Origin: Hydrangea macrophylla | Taxonomy: Eukaryota; Streptophyta; Magnoliopsida; Cornales; Hydrangeaceae | DNA length: 64,000 bases | Reading direction: 5' to 3' | NCBI GenBank assembly: GCA_033977485.1 | Contig: CM066998.1 | Span: 23,127,501-23,191,500 of the forward strand | Shown: one piece after another, positions 25,072 to 36,323 of the stretch | Position numbering within the stretch: the first letter of the stretch is position 1 | How the letters are laid out: every line of letters starts with the position of its first letter | Program-made: the position numbers and the translations under genes | Notes under the pieces: generated by a model | What the model was told of the DNA's origin: nothing | The model's input: only the letters and a program-made list of their open reading frames with translations | The model's database searches: none

Positions 25072-25971
25072 GTTACGGTCTTTAGTACCGAGTATATCAT
25101 TTGCTTTGTGAAGTTTTACTTGGCTTCATTCTTGAGCATTTGGATCATTCATTGGGAGTTGTCCAAGTTATTTGGTTCATTGTGGAACTCGTGTCTTGAA
25201 ACATCATACTTTTGCTTCGTATGACGATTCTTTGATGCTATATCATTGATCTACTTTGAGAATCCTGTGTTTAATTGTAATTCGATCTCTATGTAATATT
25301 CACGCTTGTGTATTATCTTCCATCGATTCTTTTATATATCGATTGAAGCTTATCCTATTTATTCCTTGGATCTTACGAACGTTTTCACCATGAGTGATGG
25401 TTGTAGAATGTTATTTCCATTCTACGGGTTACCCTTTGTTCTTTAGATTGGGTTTCCAGCTTGATGAGTAGATCATATCTTTTGTTGGTATACATATCCT
25501 TTGTATACTTGTTGCTTATTCGTTTTTGAGACAAATTTTTGGGTATACAACAACCCGTTGTGTTCTTGTGATCACGTGTTCCTTTTGAAGGGATCACGTT
25601 TGTTTTGATTCGATGAATTTAAGATGTACTTTGATTTCATTCAAGTACGTTTTGGTTGATCCAATGGTTTGGAGGTTCGTGTCCATTATTATTGTTGATC
25701 TTTAGAGTTGACTCCGTCCTTTAAATGTTGAACCTCGTATGTCCCTTGCATTTGTTCCTAAGCACCCTTGGTGTGCTTAGTAACTGTTTTATTGAGCTTT
25801 CCTTTCCTTTCTGGAATCGATGTGTGAGATGTTTCGTTTTCTCGCGTTGTGCTAGTGTTCACATTGTTTGTGACACTACGACATTGTGGTGTGGTCGTGG
25901 ACCATTCTTTGATTGAATACCTTTCGTTCTTGTTCGAATTTGGGGACAAAATTCTTTTAAGGGGGGTAGAT
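25072..25971 (+). other. Internal region of the LARD-like element, right part, with PPT
   Basis: About 900 bp of non-coding sequence continuing from 16024. It ends with a TTTGGGGACAAAATTC block and the polypurine tract AAGGGGGGTAGA (25959-25970) directly before the 3' LTR. No ORF is recognised. Confidence 0.85.
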
Positions 25972-26848
25972 TGTAGAAACCCAGAATTTTAAAAAGGGTA
26001 CTTTGGTCAATTTGGACCAATTTGGGTCTTTATTTGGGACAATGCATTTTATTTTGCTACATGGTGGTATCACTTTGGTATTTGTTTAGGCACATGTGTG
26101 TATATGCATGTTGCATATTTGTGTGAGGGTGTGTGTGTGTGGGAGACAAAGAAGAGACCCACAAGTCACCTCCCAACCACTCTCAACCACTCCCAACCAC
26201 TCTCAACCACCCCAACCACTAAAGCTTCCCTAGGAAGCTTCCCCCTCTCTTTCTCCCTATATAACCCACCTATATCTCTCTCTCTCTCTCAATCATTTTC
26301 TTTTTCTTTTTCTCTCATCTATCACTCTCTAGTTTTTGGAAGATAAAACTCCACGGAAACCTAGACCTTCAAGCTCATTTTGAAGATATTTCAAGCATAT
26401 TTGTGTCAAGACCATTAGAGATCTATTTGTTGCCCTTGCAAAGAGCTTCCTTTGGGTACTCTCCTTTTCCAGTTTGGCTTCCTATTTATTGAGTTTCTTG
26501 TTCTAGAACTTAAGAGGTAGTTTGTGTTGTTTTGTTTCACCATTGTTATAATTCCTAAATGTGATTTTATTTAACTAGGTGTTGATAGCTTATGGGATTT
26601 TCTAATGTACATAATTTCTTCTTTGGATCTTTTTGATGAGAGTATTTCCTCAAATACTCAAGAGGTAGATTTCATTGTTTAAGTGCACTACTATTTCTAT
26701 GTGATTAATTGAATGATTACTTGCCCTTTTGTGCTTACTTGAATCCATCAACCGAAATGCTATTTGAGTTTCTATGGGTTCAAATACTAATTGATGTTAG
26801 AAATCTCTTATTTGCCTAATGAGATGGTTACCTTTTATATGAACTACC
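25972..26848 (+). repeat. 3' LTR of the LARD-like element, first part
   Basis: Starts TGTAGAAACC directly after the PPT and matches 9601-10560. It lacks an ~85-bp block present in the 5' LTR around 26700. It is interrupted after CTACC (26844-26848) by the copia element and resumes at 35189. Confidence 0.93.
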
Positions 26849-28166
26849 TGTTATGAAACTACGTTCCCAGAATCCATTGACAGCGCGTATAAGTTGGTAC
26901 TGCAAAAAAAATTACGTGGAAACTACAATAACCCTACAAGGGTGGAACTAGGGTTACCATAAACTGCTAAAACGGATTGCTGTAGTAGACGAATCGAGAA
27001 CACGGGCTTGATAAAAGCTCACGATCTTCTACCGTATTCCTTTGCTGCCAGAATATCGAACTGAGTGTGGGCTCCTTCGAAATCCTTTATGTTTCTGCTC
27101 TCTCTTTTTACGCTCTCTTTTCTATTCCGAGTTATAATACTCTTGATGGAAAAACGCAAACTGAGGAGAGAGCCAAAGCAGCATATATATAGGCTACGAT
27201 AGGGACCATAAGAAGTCAATAAGGAATAGGCTTCCTTATGGAATTAGGAAACCCTAATTTGAATTGAATCAGATTCCTATTTTCATAAATTATAATTCAT
27301 ACCACTAAAGAATTATAATTGCACTCCTACCCTTATCTCAAAAATATATTTTGAGCTCCATGTTATTAAATGCGTATTATCTCCCCATGTTAAGATTACA
27401 GATATCCATTAATTAAATATAATTACTGACAATCATATTTAATTAATCTCTTAAAATTCCTTGAGATCCTCTGCTTAACTTATCTGATATGTCGGATACA
27501 AAATCCACCTGCAGGGTTTGACATAATCAAAACTTATAAGCTTTCTCAAGGGGATATCATCAATCCCAAAATTGAGACATGGATTCCATCATTAATTAAT
27601 ATCCACCACACAATTAATATTGTCACCCAATCCAATGAGATATTGACCCATTTAAGGATTTCACCCTTTTAGGGATCAAAGTGTAAATATCAAATGTACG
27701 TGTCCATAAAATAACTTAGGATTTAGAGCATAAGCACTCATAATAGTCATGAGGTATTAATTATCTTATAAGTCAGTATAAAGATAATTACCCCAAGTCG
27801 GTCCCGTTTAATACACAAATGTACCAGCATGGTGAGTTGAAACTATACCGTTTACCGCAGTCAAGACAAACCTACTACAACACCATGTTGTAGTCGTACT
27901 GATGGTGTATCCAATCCATCTAAAACTGTAAACCAAAATCTTACATTCTAAAAGATCCGATGGTATGATCTTTCCTGTGCAAGCCGAACTCTACACACCA
28001 AACCACCTACTATGTAGAGTGAAAGACACACATGCATAATATTAAATAAACAATATAATACAAATATTGCCCACACAAATTCTCATAAAAAATGGATTAA
28101 CTGATTTTATTAAATGAATAATAAATCAACTACATAAAGCATGACTTTTAGTATATATCCCTAACA
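26849..28166 (-). repeat. 3' LTR of the copia element
   Basis: TGTTATGAAAC...CCCTAACA on the plus strand, so TGTTAGGG...CATAACA on the coding strand. The sequence CTCCCACTTA to its right is the complement of the PPT AAGTGGGAGAT. Confidence 0.95.
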
Positions 28167-28181
28167 ATCTCCCACTTAGAC

Positions 28182-29927
28182 TCAAAGCCATGATGCGACA
28201 CACCTCACTCCTATCCCTTCTACATGACTGTCAAAAGTCTTGGCCGGTAAGCTCTTGGTGAAAGGATCTGCCAGGTTATTTGCTGATGCTATCTTGGTCA
28301 CTTCAACATCGCCTCTTTGCACGATCTCTCGTATCAGGTGATACTTATGCTCAATGTGTTTTCCCTTCTTATGGGCCCTTGGTTCCTTTGAGTTAGCAAC
28401 CGCTCCGCTATTATCGCAATAAAGGGTAATAGCCGATTGTACCGCAGGTACTACTCTTAGATCCATAAGGAAGTTTCTGAGCCAAACGGCCTCCTTAGCG
28501 GCTTCCGAAGCAGCCACATACTCGGCTTCCATGGTAGAATCAGCAATACATGACTGCTTGATACACCTCCAACTAATGGCTCCACCTCCTAGGGTAAACA
28601 CATATCCTGAGGTAGTCTTTCTGGAATCCCTATCTGACATGAAATCAGAATCTGTGTACCCAATGGGTACAAGACTACCTGCTTGGTAACTAACATATAG
28701 TCTCGAGTCCTTTTCAAGTACTTGAGAATATTTTTCACCGCAGTCCAATGTTCTTGCCCTGGATTAGATTGATATCTACTAACCATGCCAACAGCAAAGC
28801 AGATGTCAGGTCTAGTACATAGCATAGCATACATTAGGCTTCCTACTGCCGAGGCATAAGGAATTGCCTTCATCTTCTCTATCTCATCAGGTGTCTTAGG
28901 ACACTGATCCTTAGATAGAGTAATTCCGTGTCTGAAGGGAAGGAATCCCTTCTTGGAATCTTGCATGCTAAACCTTGTAAGAATATTGTCAATATAAGTG
29001 CCTTATGACAAGCCCAACATCCTATTCTTGCGATCTCGCATAAGCTTGATCCCTAGGATGTGACCAGCTTCTCCCAAGTCCTTCATATCAAATTAACTGG
29101 ACAACCATACCCTTACAGAAGATGATACCCCTACATCGTTTTCGATTAGCAAGATATCATCCACATATAGTACTAAGAATACCACCACTCTTCTATCATG
29201 TTTCTTGTACACACAAAATTCATCTGCACATTGATCAAAACCAAAAGACTTGATTGCTTGATCAAAGCGGATATTCCAAGACCTAGATGCCTGCTTAAGT
29301 CTATAAATGGACTTCTTAAGCTTGCACAACATGTGTTCTTGGCCCTTCGCAATGAACCCTTCTGGTTGCATCATATAGATGCACTCGTCAAGATTCCCAT
29401 TTAGAAATGCTGTCTTGACATCCATTTGCCAAATTTCATAATCGAAATGTACAGCAATGGATAAGAGAATTCGGATAGACTTTAGCATGGCCACCGGCGA
29501 AAAGCTTTCCTCATAATCGATTCCCTCTTTTTGAGTGAACCCTTTCGCAACAAGCCTTGCTTTAAAAGGTTTCCACCTTACCATCTGCTCCTCTCTTCTT
29601 CTTATAGATCCACTTACATCCAATGGGTTTTATTTCATTGGGTGGTTCTACAAGATCCCAGACTTGATTGGAGTACATGGACTCCATTTCAGACTTCATA
29701 GCCTTTTGCCAAAGATCTGCATCTTTATCTTGGAGTGCTTCATTGTAGTTACAGGGATCGATACCTTGTTCATCAGGGACCCGGTCATAAGACTCTCCCA
29801 AGAACTTATACCGGTCAGGTTGAATAATAACCCTCCCACTAGGACGAGGCACAACCCGTGTCTGTGTATCACTGATATTTCGTTGTGAAGATTCTGAACC
29901 TAATACACCATTATCTGCACGCTGCAC
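28182..29927 (-). pseudogene. Copia reverse transcriptase and RNase H
   Basis: RT begins in 29927-29562 ([28 protein letters not shown]). An apparent one-base insertion near 29565 shifts it to frame 29623-29093 ([34 protein letters not shown] with the catalytic Asp pair). Stops follow at 29093 and about 29014, both consistent with C-to-T change. RNase H continues in 28966-28589 and, after a second frameshift near 28690, in 28748-28182. The latter keeps the catalytic residues (YTDSDF, MEAEYVA, YCDNSGA) and the LPAKTF end. All domains are present, but no continuous frame exists. Confidence 0.94.
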
Positions 29928-29931
29928 TGGT

Positions 29932-31620
29932 TCATGAACCTACGTTAATGGTTGGTTCGGGGTCTACACGAGTTTCGATAATCCTCCCACTACGACACGA
30001 TAATGGAATATCGATAACTCTGTCTTGTGATGTTTCTTCTCGTACCGATGGTATCGAAGAAGTATATGTTGGTGTCTCTCCTCTCATTTCCTCTAGAACA
30101 ATACGACTTCTAGGCTTGTGGTCAATAACATAGTCCTCTTCTAAGAATGTGGCATTGGTGCTAACAATAACCTTCTGATCCTTAGGACTATAAAACAGAC
30201 CACCTTTAGTTCCTATTGGATACCCAACAAAGAAACATACTTCTGTTCTTGATTCCAACTTTTCTGCGTTCCCTTTCAGCACATGTACTGGACTACCCCA
30301 GATTCGAACATGCCGCAGACTAGGCTTTCGCCCAGTCCAGAATTCTGTGGGAGTAGTAGGTACTGACTTAGATGGTACCAAGTTTAGAATGTATGTAGCT
30401 GTCTCTAATGCATGTCCCCAAAAGGAAATTGGTAAATCCGAGTAACTCATCATAGGTCTTACCATATCCATGAGAGTCCTGTTCCTTCTTTCTGCTACAC
30501 CGTTCTACTGAGGCGTACGGGGTGTAGACAATTGGGATGTAATTCCTTGCTCCAATAAGTATTCCCTAAACTCTCCCAAGAGGTAGTCTCCACCACGATC
30601 AGATAGTAGTGTCTTGATACATTTACCTAGACGCTTCTCCATTTCAGCCTTGAAGTCTTTGAATGTCTCAAAGCATTCAGACTTTCGCCGCATCAAATAA
30701 ATGTACCCATACCTTGAGTAATCATCGATGAAAGTGACAAAGTACTCGAATTCCCCTCTTGCTTGGACAGTCATAGGACCACACAAATCAGAGTGAACCA
30801 GTTCCAACGGCTCTTTTGCTCTATAGCCCTTAGCCGAGAATGGCCTCTTGGTCATTTTACCTTCCAAGCAGGATTCACAAACTGGAAGTGCCTCCACTTC
30901 CAATGAGCCTAATGGCCCATTTTGAACCAGTCTTTGAATCCTTTTCAAATTAATATGACCAAGGCGTAAGTGCCAAAGATGCATTTGGTTCATCCTCGAA
31001 GGTTCTTTTCTCTTAAATGGCAAACTATTTGTGTTATTCAATTCATTAAGTTGTAGTATAGGAGAGATAGGATTTATAATATAAAGATCATCCACCAATT
31101 GACCAGAACAAATAAAACATTTTTTTTCTTTAATAACTACTACTTTATTAACATGAACTGAATATCCATTCTTTACTAAACTAGAAACTGAAACTAAATT
31201 CCTTCTAATAGAAGGTACATAAAAGCAATTTCTTAATATTAAAATCCTATCTCTACCAAAACTAAGATGTAGATCTCCTACTGCAACTGCTGCTACTCTC
31301 GTAGCATTTCCAATATATAGATAAATCTCTCCATCACTGAGCTGCCTGGTTCCCTGGAACCCCTGCAAAGAATTGCATACATGATCAGTGGCTCTCGTAT
31401 CTACACACCAGGTACCGGTAGATCGGACCGCTAAACACGATTCAACAACTAGTAAATGAGATTTACCTTGATTGTTCTGCCTGGCGAGATAAACTGGACA
31501 TTGCTTCTTCCAGTGTCCTGGCTGCATGCAAACAAAACATTTGCCTTTAGGCTTTCCCGGTTGTCCTCGTGGCCTTTGGATTGGTGGAGGACCCGCGACC
31601 TTCTTTTGAGCCTTTTTCAT
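29932..31620 (-). pseudogene. Copia zinc knuckle, protease and integrase
   Basis: The frame 31620-30505 (371 aa) holds a CCHC knuckle (CFVCMQPGHWKKQC, near residue 30), protease with the motif VDTRATDHV, where the flap-type Asp-Thr-Gly triad has Arg in place of Gly, then integrase with the HLRLGH...CESCLEGK HHCC finger, VHSDLCGPM, FIDDYSRYGY and LLSDRGGDY. A TAG near 30502 separates it from 30471-29932, which carries the C-terminal integrase part (FWGHALETATYILN, WTGRKPSLRHVRIWG, GYPIGTKGG). The protease substitution and the stop are each consistent with a single transition. The host function is none; this is polyprotein decay. Confidence 0.94.
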
Positions 31621-31903
31621 TTATTTCTTTCCTTTCAACTTTAAAGTAGAACCTTTCTCAAACACAAGAGCACTCCCTGACTTTCTGTTGAGACCCTCAG
31701 CTGCTTGGAGTTCTTTAAGCAGCTCCGCCAAAGTATATTTAAATTTATTCATGTTGTAATTGAGGCGGAATTACTTAAAAAACTCTGGCAGTGACTGGAG
31801 TACGATATCGACCTGGGTTTCCCCGTCGATTGTAGCTCTAAGGATCTCTAGTTCATTAAGAAGAGATATCATCTTAAGAACATGATCCCTTACAGGAGTC
31901 CCC

Positions 31904-32272
31904 TCAGCCATGGTTGTGTTCATCAAGTCTTTCCTGCCTAGCAGCACAACTTTGATCCCCGAACATCTCTCGGAGGCTCTCCATCATGTCATAGGCGCTG
32001 GCCATTGACTGATGCTGATGTTGCAGCACATTTGACATGGATGCCAAAATGTAACACCGCGCCATCTCATCAGCCTTGACCCATTTCTTGTGAGCCTGGG
32101 TTTCCTCAGCAGTTGCCCCCCCACTAGGTTGCTCAGGACATTCTTGAGTAAGCACAAACTTGTACTCTTCGGCAGTTAACACAACATCCAAATTCCTTTT
32201 CCAGTCTATATAGTTTGGTCCAGTAAGTTTGTTTTCTTTAAGTATAACAGCGAGTGGATTGAAGGAACCCAT
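31904..32272 (-). pseudogene. Copia gag, N-terminal part
   Basis: ATG at 32272 (MGSFNPLAVILKENKLTGPNY). It has the LTGPNYIDWKRNL block, MARCYILASMSNVLQHQHQ and AYDMMESLREMFGDQS, typical of the gag (UBN2-type) of plant copia elements. It is broken by a frameshift or stop near 31904. The segment 31621-31903 carries further degraded gag sequence (leucine-rich block, then AEGLNRK-like text) leading to the zinc knuckle. Confidence 0.88.
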
Positions 32273-33304
32273 TTAAAAGCCTGAGCATCACATAATATAA
32301 ATAATTACATTTGGGCAAAAAATTCCTATGGATTCAAGTTGAAAATATTGGTTCCCTCTACCATATTTGAAAATTATCCGCCAGTAACCTGATACACCGT
32401 GATAGTATGACTCGATGGGAAGCCATATACTATCCATCATTTGTTCAGATAGGCAATTGCCTTTTAATTTTACTATCCATGCAATGTACCTTACCTAGTA
32501 AAATTAAACTGCTGACTTGCTTTGATCCTATAAATAACAACAGTGACTCAGATGGAGAGGATATTATTATTTATAGCTAAGTGTATACCATCACTTAATT
32601 CTAGGTCAAGAGTTCTGTGAGGAACACCTCTGATGGAGAGGTGACCCACACCAACAATCACCCAAAACATTCTTTTAAAGATGTTCGTACTGATGATTCC
32701 ATGATCAACTACATCCGATGGGGATGATGATACTAGAGCCATCACACAAAATTAATCATATCATCTACAAACCATTGATGGAGACCATGGGATTTATACT
32801 TGATAAATTCCCTCTCCCACTTAGAATTTTTAAAAAAATTTGAGGGTTAGAATTTTTTTTTTAGAAAAACTTTTAATTTAATTAATAAAAAATAATGGAA
32901 TACTTGACAAGGATTAATTCACCCTTACTTGTGAAACCCACATCTGTAGATAATAAAATTATTCTATTCTCATGATTTTAGAAAATAAGTACTTATGTTT
33001 TCAAATTATGGATTTAGTTTTATTTCTAAATACACATGTAGTTGTCCATCATTTTAAATTAATATAAATTAAACATGCAGCTAGACATCTGAAATAGGTC
33101 TAGGAACAATTATTCATGTTGTCCTATTCATTAAACATGAAACAATAATAATCATTCAATCACACATAAATAAGGAAACCACAATAAAATAGAAATCCCA
33201 CTATTATGGTCAAGCTGCAACTCTTGTGAAGAAATCTTCATTGAACCCGATTAGCTATATATCGCCACTACGCACGGGGGTCGAGCTGCCCGGTCAGCTC
33301 GCGG

Positions 33305-33420
33305 AACTGTTTTCTGAAACAGCCTTCCAGAACTGTTTTCTGAAACAACCTTCAGAAACTGCCTCTAGATTGCTTTCTGAAACTGCTTGTAAACTGTTTT
33401 CACGAACTGTCTTCACAGAT
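33305..33420. repeat. Degenerate ~25-bp tandem repeat in the copia leader
   Basis: About four imperfect copies of a unit containing AACTGTTTTCTGAAAC, in the non-coding leader between PBS and gag. The 77-aa plus-strand ORF here is an artefact of the repeat. Confidence 0.65.
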
Positions 33421-33432
33421 TTACTTGAGATA

Positions 33433-33700
33433 TATTACACAAACCCTATGCCTCCATGAAGGAGTTCACATGCTATTTCTTTGCAGTAAATTAACCACAC
33501 ATCAATCAAGCGTGGGATCTAATACACACAAATCCTATGCCTCCATAAATGAGTTCACATGCTATATCTTTGCAGTAAATTAACCACACATCAATCAAGC
33601 GTGAGATCCAATACACACAAATCCTATGCCTCCATAAAGGAGTTCACATGCTATATAAAAATAGAAAAATTAACCACGGATAAAACCATCGTGGGATCCA
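33433..33700. repeat. 89-bp tandem repeat, three copies, in the copia leader
   Basis: The word CCTATGCCTCCAT recurs at 33446, 33535 and 33624 (exact 89-bp period), each followed by GAGTTCACATGCTAT, AAATTAACCAC and a GGGATC block. The third copy is diverged and shortened. It lies in the 5' leader of the copia element and is non-coding. Confidence 0.85.
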
Positions 33701-33853
33701 ATCACACAAAATCAGTGACCATAATAGTGGAATAAGAACGCTGCAAAACAAGGGTTAGCACAGTTCTACGTTCTATCCATCCATCAAAACACGCATAAGA
33801 TCTGTTTTATTGGACAACATGGTTGCGTCCAACCCATACGCAGAATCAACATT

Positions 33854-33865
33854 GCTCTGATACCA
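33854..33865 (-). other. Primer-binding site of the copia element, tRNA-iMet type
   Basis: TGGTATCAGAGC on the minus strand, directly inside the 5' LTR. Confidence 0.95.
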
Positions 33866-33866
33866 T

Positions 33867-35183
33867 TGTTATGAAACTGCTTTCTCAGAATCCATTGACA
33901 GCGCGAATAAGTTGGAACTACAAAAACAATTACGTGAAAACTACAATAACCCTACAAGGGCAGAACTAGGGTTACCTTAAACTGCTAAAATGGATTGCTG
34001 TAGTAGACGAATCGAGAACACGGGCTCGATAACAGCTCACGATCTTCTACCGTATTCCTTTGTTGCCAGAATATCGAACTGAGTGTGGGCTCCTTCAAAA
34101 TCCTTTATGTTTCTGCTCTCTCTTTTTACGCTCTCTTTTCTATTCTGAGTTATAATACTCTTGATGGTAAAACGTAAACTGAGGAGAGAGCCAAAGCAGC
34201 ATATATATATAGGTTACGATAGGGACCATAAGAAGTCAATAAGGAATAGGCTTCCTTATGGAATTCGGAAACCCTAATTCGATTTGAATCAGATTCCTAT
34301 TTCCATAAATTATAATTCATACCACTAAAGAATTATAATTGCACTCCTACCCTTATCTCAAAAATATATTTCGAGCTCTATGTTATTAAATGCTTATCTC
34401 CCCATGTTAAGATTACAGATGTCCATTAATTAAATATAATTACTGACAATCATATTTAATTAATCTCTTAAAATTTCTTGAGATCCTCTGCTTAACTTAT
34501 CTGATATGTCGGATACAAAATCCACCTGCAGGGTTTAACATAATCAAAACTTATAAGCTTTCGCAAGGGGATATCATCAATCCCAAAATTGAGACATGGA
34601 TTCCATCATTAATTAATATCCACCACATAATTAATATTGTCACCCAATCCAATGATTTATTGACCCATTTAAGGATCTCACCCTTTTAGGGATCAAAGTG
34701 TAAATATCAAATGTACGTGTCCATAAAATAACTTAGGATTTAGAGCATAAGCACTAATAATAGTCATGAGGTATTAATTATCTTATAAGTCAGTATAAAG
34801 ATAATTACCCCAAGTCGGTCCCGTTTAATACACAAATGTACCAGCATGGTGAGTTGAAACTATACCGTTTCCCGCAGTCAAGACAAACCTACTACAACAC
34901 CATGCTGCAGTCCTACTGATGGTGTGTCCAATCCATCTAAGACTGTAAACCAAAATCTTACATTCTACAAGATCCAATGGTCTGATCTTCCCTGTGCAAG
35001 CCGAATTCTACACACCAAACCACCTACTATGTAGAGTGAAAGACACACATGCATAATATTAAATAAACAATATAATACAAATATTGCCCACACAGATGCT
35101 CATAAAAAATGGATTAACTGATTTAATTAAATGAATAATAAATCAACTACATAAAGCATGGCTTTTAGTATATATCCCTAACA
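33867..35183 (-). repeat. 5' LTR of the copia element
   Basis: 1,317 bp. It matches 26849-28166 with only scattered substitutions and short indels, so by LTR divergence this insertion looks younger than the LARD-like element. Confidence 0.95.
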
Positions 35184-35188
35184 CTACC

Positions 35189-36318
35189 ATGTTTACTTCT
35201 TGTCATTGTATTCTTAGAAATGACATTGTTAAAGCATAACCGCATCTAGTAGCATATCATAGTCGCCAAGTCGGCAAAGCATTCATGGCATTGGCTTGGG
35301 GCATATGAAAATGTTAAAATTTTCACGATTGGGGAATGTCTTTGGAATCCCCGTTTGGGGTTGTAATTTGATGAAATTCTGGAAGCGGGTGTGATGTGAG
35401 GAAGGTTGTTTGTGATCCTTAAAACATTCGAAAATGCAAGATCATATTTGGCTAGCTACCGGAGATCTTGTATGCTACACTCACGTTTGAGTTGGGAATG
35501 TCTCACGGTTTGGACATCCGGCTAGTTTCATCGCCACGGCGGCAAAACATTGCACCACATATCATCGCATGATTTTAGAAGTAGTAGTACATTTCTACAA
35601 TGTTTTCTACTGAGCCGTCGTGCTTAATGAATCTATAAAACCCTTTTTTTTTTCTTCAGGAATTGTTGATTAGGGCAAGGCCCAAGAGTTATCTGACGCA
35701 TGGCGTCTCGTTTTGGAAGATTCCTTACGAGGACGTCTTGTGATTTGTTAATGTTCCAATGATATAGTGCATGGTAGGAACATTGTAATTGTTGTCACCG
35801 TTATCTTATTTTTAGATTTGAATTATAAGAAACTATTTATAAATTCCCTCGTAATCTTAATCTTAATCTTAATCTTAATCTTGATAATTGGATCCTCTAG
35901 GATCCTTGTTAAATTATGTTTTTAATACTTAGCATTTCTTAGTCCATGGTTACCCTATTATGGGAAAATTACTACTTTCAATTTTCTAAGGACTGTCTGA
36001 TCATAATCTTTCCAAAACCTCTTTTATGGTAAACTTTGAAAGCAAACTTCATTACTTGTTACTTTTAAACCTTTGGAGTTTCTCTATACTTCTTACAAAC
36101 TACTTTCAAAACCAAATTATGTTGGTTAACCCTTGACTTATTGACTTTTTGGTCCTCTTGGGTCAACCCTTGACTTATTGACTTTTCTTTCGAATCCACA
36201 TAGGATTCCCCTATGCTTCCACCTTGTGGATTGGTCCAAGTTGGACTATTCCGTGCTTTACGTTGTATTGTTTGACTCGTTGACCTCGCCCACGTGGCTT
36301 GGTTTTCGGGGCGTTACA
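35189..36318 (+). repeat. 3' LTR of the LARD-like element, second part
   Basis: Resumes at the CTACC duplicate and ends GGCGTTACA at 36318, followed by the GGTAC target duplicate. Relative to the 5' LTR it has a small tandem duplication near 36150-36190 (the CAACCCTTGACTTATTGAC phrase occurs twice) and one more AATCTT hexamer. Confidence 0.93.
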
Positions 36319-36323
36319 GGTAC

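Larger units (their letters stand above)
26849..35183 (-). mobile_element. Ty1/copia retrotransposon (TNT1/Tork-like), complete but coding-dead
   Basis: LTRs 26849-28166 and 33867-35183 (about 1.32 kb each, nearly identical by eye). TSD CTACC is exact at 26844-26848 and 35184-35188. PBS 33854-33865 (minus), PPT 28167-28178. Total 8,335 bp. The domain order gag, protease, integrase, RT, RNase H is the copia order. Family assignment to the TNT1/Tork side rests on remembered general motif resemblance and is less certain than the superfamily. It inserted into the 3' LTR of the LARD-like element. Confidence 0.96.
9601..36318 (+). mobile_element. Large LTR retrotransposon without coding capacity (LARD-like), with two nested insertions
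   Basis: 5' LTR 9601-11687, PBS 11691-11702, PPT 25959-25970, 3' LTR 25972-26848 plus 35189-36318. The target-site duplication GGTAC is exact at 9596-9600 and 36319-36323. With the inner Tekay-like element (16030-25066) and copia element (26849-35183) removed, the element is about 9.3 kb with about 5.2 kb internal, and I recognise no gag or pol in it. The PPT context (a GGGGACAAAATTC block just before it) is typical of Tekay/Del elements, so I infer a non-autonomous derivative of that lineage. It was inserted first; the other two landed in it later. Confidence 0.93.
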
